NCBI GenBank assembly: GCA_017525875.1 | Contig: JAFXSG010000048.1 | Span: forward strand, 127,856 to 191,855 | Length of the DNA stretch: 64,000 nucleotides | Origin: Clostridia bacterium | GTDB taxonomy: Bacteria; Bacillota; Clostridia; Christensenellales; CAG-138 | Direction of reading: 5' to 3' | Part shown: one piece after another, positions 58,160 through 64,000 of the stretch | Position numbering within the stretch: the first letter of the stretch is position 1 | Layout: every line of letters starts with the position of its first letter | Notes under the pieces: generated by a model | What the model was told of the DNA's origin: nothing | Database searches by the model: none | Seen by the model: only the letters and a program-made list of their open reading frames with translations | Made by a program: the position numbers and the translations under genes

Positions 58160-58585
58160 TTACAGGCGGATCTTCCTGCCGTCCGCCGCGGCGCGCTGCA
58201 GCTGCTTCTTGAGCCTTCTGAACTGCTCCGCGCTCATGCTTTCATAGTCCGCTTCGGGCGCTTCGCCCATACCGCCGCGCAGCGTTTTCGGCAGGCGCGT
58301 GACGCTTTTTGCGGGTTTTTCCGCTTCGGGCTCGTCCTCGGCGGGCGCTTCCTCCGCGCGGCCGGGCGCGGGAGCTGCCGCGACGCCGTCCTTCTCCCAA
58401 ACGGAGAGGATCGCTTCGACCGCTTCGGCGGTGGTCATGCCCTCGGGCACGTTCAGCCTTGCGATGAACGCGGCGCCGAGCCTCGTGAGCGCGTCTTCGG
58501 TGTTCTCATCGCCCGCCTCGGCGCCGATTTCGGGCGCGTTTACAGCGGGTTCCTGCGAAGCGGCGATCGTTTTCTTCTTTTTCAT
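58160..58585 (-). CDS. Acidic phage-like protein, candidate scaffold
   Basis: 141 residues, Ala/Glu/Pro-rich, with a helical C-terminus (M-S-A-E-Q-F-R-R-L-K-K-Q-L-Q-R). It lies 30 bases before the capsid gene, where scaffolding proteins are commonly encoded, and its acidic low-complexity middle fits that role. SD is weak (AAAGGA 15 bases upstream). Assignment is from position. Confidence 0.6.
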   Translation of the reverse strand: MKKKKTIAASQEPAVNAPEIGAEAGDENTEDALTRLGAAFIARLNVPEGMTTAEAVEAILSVWEKDGVAAAPAPGRAEEAPAEDEPEAEKPAKSVTRLPKTLRGGMGEAPEADYESMSAEQFRRLKKQLQRAAADGRKIRL

Positions 58586-58856
58586 GCCTTGATAGAAGTT
58601 CCTTTCTTCGATTTTCCGAACCGGGATCCCCCAAAAAACGAACGAGCGCCGCGCCTGCGGTCGCTCTTCGCCGATCCTGCTTCGGTTTTACGCCAAATCA
58701 CGGCTGCTTCGTTTATAAAACTCCGCATCCGCGTTTCGCAATGACGGAAAGAGCGATGGCCAACGCAATCCCCATCAATTTCATTATATCATTATGCGGC
58801 GTATGTGTCAACTGTTTGGAGAATTATTTTATATATTTCTCTCATTTAGAGATTAA
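58586..58856. other. Gap upstream of the capsid module
   Basis: About 270 bases in which I see no portal, terminase or integrase gene, no tRNA and no attachment-like direct repeat. The composition shifts to AT-rich after 58780. Confidence 0.4.
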
Positions 58857-58980
58857 GCAGGGGCGGCAACCTGCCGCCCGCTTGCAGCTTACACGGGATG
58901 CGGCGGAGGATCGTCGTTTCGGGAGCATCATTTTCCGCCGCGGTTTCATTTCTCCGCGGGCGGCAGATTGCCGCCCCTAC
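58857..58980. repeat. Family A interspersed repeat
   Basis: GCAGGGGCGGCAACCTGCCG at the left and GGGCGGCAGATTGCCGCCCC at the right, with the GGATGCGGCGGAGGATCG inner sequence shared with 30230 and 37693. Confidence 0.85.
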
Positions 58981-59126
58981 TGGCTTAAAACTTTGCGAAT
59001 ATTCATACAATTTTTATGATTATTTGTAAAAAGGTATTGAAATAATAAAAATATATGCTATATTATAATTAACGTGTCTCACCGTCTTTTCCGTCCGAGA
59101 ATTCAATTATAAGGAGGAGTATCAAA

Positions 59127-59801
59127 ATGAAAAACCCGATCAAAACCCTCGTTATTGCGCTCGTCATCGCGGCGCTGACGGTAACTTTCCTTTTTGCGGG
59201 CTGCACGGCGACGCATGAAGCGGTGCTGCCGCCCGTGCGGATCGCCGAAAAAGAGATCAAGGCTTTGATACCCGCATATACACTGGAATCGGCATACGAG
59301 GAATCGGACGTCGTGGCTTTGGTCCGCGTCGGCGACTGGATCGCCGAGGACAACGAGCTGCTGATAACCTATTATCGGGCGTCGGCAGAAAAGGTGTTCA
59401 AGGGGAGCTTTGAGGATGCGCAAGCCGGGTTCACCCTTGTTCAGGAGGGCTGCTCGAAGCAGACTTTGAGGGAGCTCCCGCTGTTTGCCGCCGGCAACGA
59501 GCTGTTGCTTTTCCTCACAAAAGCGAATGGCGGGCCGTATGATAACGCCTATTTCATAACCGGAAACTACTCAACGCTGCTTTACAGAGTCAAGGATACG
59601 AGCGGCGAGGCGTACCTGTTCGACTGCATCGGCAATATGGGGAAAGACATGAAGGACGTGCAGGATTTCCTTAACGACTCCGCTCTTAAAAACAGGCTGA
59701 AGGAGAATGAGCCGGACGAGATCACGGCTGAACTGCTCGGCCATGCCGGCTGGCTGTTCAGAGAAAGCGACGTTTCGGCGCTGCTCAAGACGGGAGAATA
59801 A
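59127..59801 (+). CDS. VRVGDW-family lipoprotein, paralog 3
   Basis: 224 residues. Lipoprotein signal (L-F-A-G-C, Cys26) instead of the membrane anchor of paralogs 1 and 2. The shared core is E-S-D-V-V-A-L-V-R-V-G-D-W-I-A-E, V-F-K-G, F-T-L-V-Q-E-G-C-S-K-Q-T-L, L-P-L-F-A-A-G-N-E-L-L-L-F-L. It lies 50 kb away from them. AAGGAGG precedes the ATG, and a TTGAAA...TATATT promoter is likely at 59037-59060. Function unknown. Confidence 0.82.
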   Translation: MKNPIKTLVIALVIAALTVTFLFAGCTATHEAVLPPVRIAEKEIKALIPAYTLESAYEESDVVALVRVGDWIAEDNELLITYYRASAEKVFKGSFEDAQAGFTLVQEGCSKQTLRELPLFAAGNELLLFLTKANGGPYDNAYFITGNYSTLLYRVKDTSGEAYLFDCIGNMGKDMKDVQDFLNDSALKNRLKENEPDEITAELLGHAGWLFRESDVSALLKTGE

Positions 59802-59828
59802 CGAAGGCAGGTTTAGGAGGGATCGAAT

Positions 59829-60305
59829 ATGAAGGAATTTATAAAAAAGCATAAGCGCATTCTGACCCTATTGCTCGTTGTCGTCATTCTGCTGTCCATA
59901 GTGCCGACGGTCCACTATACCATTGCATTCGCAGTGATGTGCAGGGATCTGTCCGTCCTCAGCATTCGCACCGACGGTATAGTCAAGCTGGAGGCGGCTG
60001 AAGTGGACAGCTTCAACTTTCCCGGAACGGCCGTCACCGAGCGGCAGGAGGATATCGACTGCGTCCTCAGGTGCATGAAGCTGATGAGGCGCGGCATAGT
60101 GCGCAATTTCTTCCAGTGGGGGAATTGGAGCGGAGTCCCGAAGCGCTTCACGTTCACCTTTTACTATGATGACGGCAGCTCGGTGACCCGCGACTTCATC
60201 CCCAGTATGAACGATAAGTATCCCGAACCGTTTGAGGAATTTTACACAACGCCTTATATTCACGATCAGCTATACAGCGGCATGGCGGGCAATCAGCAGA
60301 GTTAA
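59829..60305 (+). CDS. Small single-pass membrane protein
   Basis: 158 residues: basic N-terminus, one membrane segment (about 11-35), then an exported domain (F-T-F-T-F-Y-Y-D-D-G-S-S-V-T-R-D-F) with a strand-rich layout. It starts 27 bases after paralog 3, with AGGAGG before the ATG, so they are probably one operon. Not recognised. Confidence 0.75.
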   Translation: MKEFIKKHKRILTLLLVVVILLSIVPTVHYTIAFAVMCRDLSVLSIRTDGIVKLEAAEVDSFNFPGTAVTERQEDIDCVLRCMKLMRRGIVRNFFQWGNWSGVPKRFTFTFYYDDGSSVTRDFIPSMNDKYPEPFEEFYTTPYIHDQLYSGMAGNQQS

Positions 60306-60359
60306 TAAAAAAACAGGCAAGGGCAAAAACCAAACGCTCCTTCGGCGCATCCGCCGTTC

Positions 60360-60393
60360 GGGGCCGCTTCAACGCGAGGCGGCCCCGTTTTGT
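60360..60393 (+). terminator. Terminator of the 59127-60305 operon
   Basis: GGGGCCGC-ttcaacgcga-GGCGGCCCC then GTTTTGTT. A family B end lies at 60409-60437. Confidence 0.8.
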
Positions 60394-60477
60394 TGTGCCG
60401 CGAGCGGCAGGCCTTCCCCTCGGAGGGGAAGCCCGCCGACTTTACCTGATACCGTGAAAATATATCCGACTGGATTG

Positions 60478-60516
60478 CTCGGAATTGTTGACTAATTCCG
60501 AGTTATATGGTATGAT
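60478..60516 (+). promoter_or_regulatory. Promoter and operator of the isc operon
   Basis: CTCGGAATT-gttgact-AATTCCGAG (60478-60502) is a perfect 9-base inverted repeat whose centre holds the -35 TTGACT (60488-60493). The -10 TATGAT (60511-60516) is 17 bases on. Binding by the Rrf2/IscR product would occlude RNA polymerase, giving autorepression. Confidence 0.8.
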
Positions 60517-60561
60517 TTACTCCGCTGAAAGGCAGACTGCTGTATAAAGGAGGTTAAGCGT

Positions 60562-60999
60562 ATGAAGCTCAGCACCAAGGGCCGCTACGGACTCAAGGCG
60601 ATGGTCGATCTCGCGACCGAATACGAGAGCGGGACGAAGCTTTCGATCGCGCAGCTTTCGGAGCGGCAGGACATCAGCTACGCCTACCTTGAGCAGCTTA
60701 TCGCCGTGCTCAAAAAGGCGGGGCTCGTGTCGGCAAGCCGCGGCGCGGCGGGAGGCTACACGCTCGCGCGGGCGCCGGAGAGCATCTCCGTGGGCGAAGT
60801 GCTCAAGGCGCTTGAGGGCAGCACCGCCCTCGTCGAGTGCGTCGGCACCTCCGGCACGGACTGCGAAAACGTCTGCTCCTGCGCGGCGCGCCCGCTGTGG
60901 CTCAAGCTGCAGAAGAAGATCGACGACGTGCTCGATTCCACGACCATCCGCGACATGGCGGAGGATTACATACAACAGAAGGAAAGGAAACTTGACTGA
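60562..60999 (+). CDS. iscR: Rrf2-family iron-sulfur cluster regulator, IscR-like
   Basis: 145 residues. Winged helix at the N-terminus ([30 protein letters not shown]) and Cys93, Cys101, Cys105 and Cys107, close to the three-Cys [2Fe-2S] site of IscR. It senses Fe-S status and represses its own operon. GGAGG precedes the ATG. Next gene overlaps by one base. Confidence 0.93.
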   Translation: MKLSTKGRYGLKAMVDLATEYESGTKLSIAQLSERQDISYAYLEQLIAVLKKAGLVSASRGAAGGYTLARAPESISVGEVLKALEGSTALVECVGTSGTDCENVCSCAARPLWLKLQKKIDDVLDSTTIRDMAEDYIQQKERKLD

Positions 61000-62165
61000 T
61001 GAGACAGGTTTATATGGACAACGCGGCAACGACCGCTCTCAATAAGGAAGTGCTCGAGGCGATGACGCCCTATTTCACCGAGATCTACGGCAATCCCTCC
61101 AGCCTGCACACCCCCGGCCAGCTCGCCCACAAGGCGGTGGCGAACGCGCGGCAGCAGGTCGCAAAAGCCCTCGGCGCGGAGGACGCGGAGCGCGAGATCA
61201 TCTTCACCGGCGGCGGCTCCGAGGCGGACAATATGGTCCTGCTCGGCATCGCCCAGCGCTACCAGAAGAAGGGCAAACACATCATCACCACGAACGTTGA
61301 GCACCACGCCGTGCTCTATACCTGCCAGCGCCTCGAGAAGATGGGCTACGAAGTGACCTATCTGCCCGTGGACGAATACGGCCGCATCACCGCGCAGCAG
61401 GTGGCGGACGCGATCCGGCCCGACACCATCCTCGTTTCCGTCATGTTCGGCAACAACGAGGTCGGCACGCTCATGCCCATCCCGGAGATCGGCGCGGTCT
61501 GCCGCGAAAAGGGCGTTTTCTTCCACACGGACGCTGTGCAGGCCGTCGGCCACGTGCACATCAACGTGAAGGAGATGAACATCGACATGCTCTCCCTCTC
61601 CGCGCATAAGTTTCACGGGCCGAAGGGCGTGGGCGCGCTGTACGTCCGCAAGGGCATCGTGATCCCGGCGCTCATTACCGGCGGCGCGCAGGAGCACAAC
61701 AAGCGCGCGGGCACGGAGAACGTCCCCGGCATCGTCGGCCTCGGCAAGGCGATCGAGCTGGCGTGCGGTTCCATCGACGAGAACGCGCCGCGCATGACGC
61801 GCCTGCGCGACAAGCTGATCACCCGCATCCCGGAGCTGATCCCCGAGGTCAAGCTGAACGGCCACCCGACCGAGCGTCTGCCCGGCAACGTGAACTTCTC
61901 CATCAAATACATCGAGGGCGAATCCATCCTGCTGATGCTCGACCTGAACGGCATCGCGGCTTCGAGCGGCTCCGCCTGCACGAGCGGCTCGCTCGATCCC
62001 TCCCACGTGCTGCTCGCGATGGGGCTCCCCCACGAGATCGCCCACGGCTCGCTCCGCCTGACCCTCGGCGACGATACCACCGAGGAGGACGTCGACTACG
62101 TGCTCGAGGTCCTTCCCGCCATCGTTAAGAGGCTCCGCGCGATGAGCCCGCTCTACCACGAATAA
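60999..62165 (+). CDS. iscS: Cysteine desulfurase, NifS/IscS type
   Basis: 388 residues. D-N-A-A-T-T near residue 7, N-V-E-H-H-A-V near 101 (PLP-stacking His), [10 protein letters not shown] near 202 (PLP Lys) and [10 protein letters not shown] near 323 (catalytic Cys). It removes sulfur from cysteine and passes it to the IscU scaffold. It overlaps iscR by one base and lies 28 bases ahead of iscU. Confidence 0.97.
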   Translation: MRQVYMDNAATTALNKEVLEAMTPYFTEIYGNPSSLHTPGQLAHKAVANARQQVAKALGAEDAEREIIFTGGGSEADNMVLLGIAQRYQKKGKHIITTNVEHHAVLYTCQRLEKMGYEVTYLPVDEYGRITAQQVADAIRPDTILVSVMFGNNEVGTLMPIPEIGAVCREKGVFFHTDAVQAVGHVHINVKEMNIDMLSLSAHKFHGPKGVGALYVRKGIVIPALITGGAQEHNKRAGTENVPGIVGLGKAIELACGSIDENAPRMTRLRDKLITRIPELIPEVKLNGHPTERLPGNVNFSIKYIEGESILLMLDLNGIAASSGSACTSGSLDPSHVLLAMGLPHEIAHGSLRLTLGDDTTEEDVDYVLEVLPAIVKRLRAMSPLYHE

Positions 62166-62193
62166 TTTCATCTTACCACAGGAGGTTTTTGAT

Positions 62194-62628
62194 ATGTATA
62201 CCGAAAAAGTTATGGATCATTTCGCTCACCCGCGCAACATGGGCGAGGTAGAAGGCGCAAACGGCGTGGGCATGGTGGGCAACGCGAAGTGCGGCGACAT
62301 CATGCAGATGTTCCTCAAGGTCAACGACGACGGCATCATCGAGGACGTCGGCTTCAAGACCTTCGGCTGCGGCGCTGCCGTCGCGACCAGCTCCATGGCG
62401 ACCGAGCTCATCAAGGGCAAATCCATCGACGAGGCGCTTAAGCTGACCAACTCCGCGGTCGTAGAGGCGCTCGAGGGCCTGCCCCCGGCAAAGCTCCACT
62501 GCTCCGTGCTGGCGGAGGAAGCCGTCCGCGCGGCGATCGACAACTATTATGCCCGCAAGGAGGGCAAGGCCGAGGAATGCAATACCGTGACCACCGGCCA
62601 CGAGGAAGAAAAGCCCGCCGAGGACTGA
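62194..62628 (+). CDS. iscU: Iron-sulfur cluster scaffold protein IscU/NifU-like
   Basis: 144 residues. Three cluster Cys in N-A-K-C-G-D, F-G-C-G-A-A and L-H-C-S-V-L, with M-D-H-F-A-H-P-R-N at the N-terminus. A Glu-rich C-terminal tail of 20 residues with an extra Cys is added. It assembles Fe-S clusters with sulfur from IscS. AGGAGG precedes the ATG. Confidence 0.97.
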   Translation: MYTEKVMDHFAHPRNMGEVEGANGVGMVGNAKCGDIMQMFLKVNDDGIIEDVGFKTFGCGAAVATSSMATELIKGKSIDEALKLTNSAVVEALEGLPPAKLHCSVLAEEAVRAAIDNYYARKEGKAEECNTVTTGHEEEKPAED

Positions 62629-62648
62629 TCTTTTTGCGATCAAACAGC

Positions 62649-62677
62649 GGAGCGGCGCGATGGATGCGCGCCGCTCC
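62649..62677 (+). terminator. isc operon terminator
   Basis: GGAGCGGCGCG-atggat-GCGCGCCGCTCC; the T run after it is delayed (CTTTGGGTGTTTTT). Confidence 0.7.
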
Positions 62678-62700
62678 CTTTGGGTGTTTTTACTGATTTT

Positions 62701-63612
62701 ATGATCGATTTCAAGCCCCTGACAATCGAATTCCTGGCGGAGAACCGTGAGCTTCTCGATTCCTCCGGCATCCGCCTTTGCGATTACGGCCCCGGCTGCC
62801 TCTTCCAGTGGCGCGAGAGCTACGGCGTGCGCGCGGCGAAGGTCGGCGATCACGTCGTTTTCTGCTCCTCGGCGGAATATCCCGTGCCCGCGGACGGGGA
62901 GTTCTATTATTCCCTGCCGGTCGGCAGCGGCGACCCGGCGCCGGCCTACGAAGCGATAGTTTCCGACGCAGCCGAACGCGGCGTTCGGCTCCGCTTTGCG
63001 TCCATCGCGGAGGAGGACGTGCCGAAAATCATTTCAGCCGTCGGGCGCGAAGCAAGCGTGAGCTTCGACCCGGACGAATCGGACTACCTCTACCCCATCG
63101 AAAACTTTCTCGGCTACCCCGGCAAGGCGCTGCACGCGCACCGCAACCACGTCAACCGTTTCCTCAGAGAGAACCCTGACCATGCCTTCGAGCCCCTTTC
63201 GGACGCGAACCGCGCGGAGGCGGTCGAGTTTTTGCGGCGGCACCGGCACGAGATGGAGAAGCCCGACCCGCGCTCCGTGGAGGAGCTGATCCGCTCCGAG
63301 GAGCTGCTCGGCGTCGGCGAAAGCCTCGGCGTGACGGGCGGCGTGCTGCGCGTATGCGGCGAGGTCGTCGGCGTGACTGCGGGCGAGGTGATGGGCGATA
63401 TGCTGAACGTCTGCGTCGAAAAGGCGCTGACGGAGTTCCACGGCGCGTTTCCGATGCTGGCCATGAGCTATGTCGAAATGATGAAGCGCGAGCACCCGGA
63501 GCTCAAGACCGTCAACCGCCAGGACGACTGCGGCGACGAGGGCCTCAGGCAGTCCAAGCAGAGCTACCGCCCCTCGGAAATGCTGAAAAAATACATGATC
63601 TGTTTTGATTGA
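62701..63612 (+). CDS. DUF2156 (phosphatidylglycerol lysyltransferase C-terminal-like) protein
   Basis: 303 residues with two GNAT-like halves, soluble. N-terminal M-I-D-F-K-P-L-T and L-C-D-Y-G-P-G-C-L-F-Q-W, then D-Y-L-Y-P-I-E-N-F-L-G-Y-P-G-K-A-L-H-A-H-R-N-H-V-N-R-F, and the C-terminal V-N-R-Q-D-D-C-G-D-E-G-L-R-Q-S-K are DUF2156 landmarks. The domain transfers amino acids or acyl groups in MprF; here no membrane part is present, so lipid modification is uncertain. The start is insecure: no good SD, and a TTG at 62680 is in frame. Confidence 0.82.
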   Translation: MIDFKPLTIEFLAENRELLDSSGIRLCDYGPGCLFQWRESYGVRAAKVGDHVVFCSSAEYPVPADGEFYYSLPVGSGDPAPAYEAIVSDAAERGVRLRFASIAEEDVPKIISAVGREASVSFDPDESDYLYPIENFLGYPGKALHAHRNHVNRFLRENPDHAFEPLSDANRAEAVEFLRRHRHEMEKPDPRSVEELIRSEELLGVGESLGVTGGVLRVCGEVVGVTAGEVMGDMLNVCVEKALTEFHGAFPMLAMSYVEMMKREHPELKTVNRQDDCGDEGLRQSKQSYRPSEMLKKYMICFD

Positions 63613-63789
63613 GCCGGTAGGAATAGCCCGGGTTTTCGTCATACTCTCCTGAGGCAAGTAAATAAAGCCGGGTATAACCGTGCAGGAAGATCAGGGCAAG
63701 CGTTTGGCCGCCATGTCTTGATTTTCTTTATAATGATTTTTGGGGCTGCTGCGGAATTGAATAAGACAGCAAAACAGAGGTTGACTTGC

Positions 63790-63930
63790 AAAAAGAATTC
63801 TGCGATAATAGAAAATGTCAAAGTGGATATATTCATATGCCTCGAGTTGTTTTATAATCGAAGGCGTCTGCACGGCAGTTTAGGGTATATGAGTTCGGCA
63901 GACCGGCGTCCCGCGCACAGCGCGGTATAA
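63790..63930 (+). pseudogene. IS3-family transposase remnant, C-terminal end
   Basis: The frame ends with E-N-V-K-V-D-I-F-I-C-L-E-L-F-Y-N-R-R-R-L-H-G-S-L-G-Y-M-S, the signature at the end of the IS3/IS150-type integrase core. The residues before it do not match a transposase, and no DDE motif, left part or terminal repeat is visible, so it is a decayed fragment. The rest to 64000 holds nothing I can name. Confidence 0.75.
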
Positions 63931-64000
63931 GAGCCCGGCGCAGCGGAAGACGAATGTGAACTCTCTTCCACGGAGAAGCAAAAGCAGTTTATTCACTAAA

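Noticed and set aside
51038..58585. Complete prophage
   Set aside because: No integrase, terminase, portal, replication genes or att-like repeats were found, so I describe it only as a structural module.

Overview
The window is GC-rich chromosome from an endospore-forming member of the Clostridia, most likely an uncultured gut lineage related to Oscillospiraceae or Christensenellales (taxonomy is inference). The support is: a clear sporulation sigma factor G; a Met-specific T-box leader before metG; a CIRCE operator before htpG; AAGGAG-type Shine-Dalgarno sites; strong TTGACA-17-TATAAT promoters; pyruvate phosphate dikinase; a dockerin protein; and many clostridial lipoprotein families. It reads as ordinary chromosome with accessory patches. 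I found no rRNA, tRNA or CRISPR array.

Layout. 1-800: 3' end of an alpha/beta hydrolase, then a tandemly duplicated 143-bp unit, each copy carrying an SD site, a heptapeptide-sized ORF and a terminator. 802-3777 (minus): a BlaI repressor - M56 metallopeptidase - lipoprotein - membrane protein operon with two operator dyads. 3945-6456 (minus): metG behind a T-box leader and an array of small hairpins. 6509-9480 (minus): an rRNA methyltransferase and two paralogous membrane-anchored proteins. 9654-19967: YbaK-like deacylase, PNPOx-like protein, HtpG with a Cys/His-rich insert, M19 dipeptidase, a VTC-DUF4956 pair, ABC-F ATPase, aldo/keto reductase, SSB-like protein. 20289-27692 (minus): YbhJ-type hydratase, then an ECF sigma factor operon with two lipoprotein serpins. 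27821-30147: tsaC, rpiB, upp. 31089-32432: an orphan BlaI and sigG. 32624-37657: SpoIID/SH3 protein, MGMT-like protein, secG, smpB, rpsF-ssb-rpsR. 38721-41477: ppdK. 41512-44368: an AT-rich island with an HTH regulator divergent from a leucine-rich-repeat dockerin protein. 44932-50988: secreted proteins and lipoproteins, ending in an SGNH-DUF4358-DHHW set. 51038-58585 (minus): phage-like structural genes with an N4-gp56 capsid but no portal, terminase or integrase, interrupted by an EamA transporter. 59127-62677: a third paralog of the membrane-anchored family, then iscR-iscS-iscU. 62701-63930: a DUF2156 protein and an IS3 transposase remnant.

Two interspersed palindromic repeat families fill most of the gaps. 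Family A has GTAGGGGCGGC...GCCGCCC ends. Family B has nested CTTCCCC...GGGGAAG and GATGAGGTGTT/AACACCTCATC pairs. Copies are close to many gene ends; one acts as the smpB terminator, one supplies the sigma-factor stop codon and one separates an SD from its start codon. They also lie between the phage-like genes, which suggests that module has long been resident.

The most unusual items are the duplicated micro-gene at 526-798, the capsid module without packaging genes, the ECF sigma-serpin operon, the HtpG insert, the variable-hairpin arrays and the AT-rich LRR-dockerin island.
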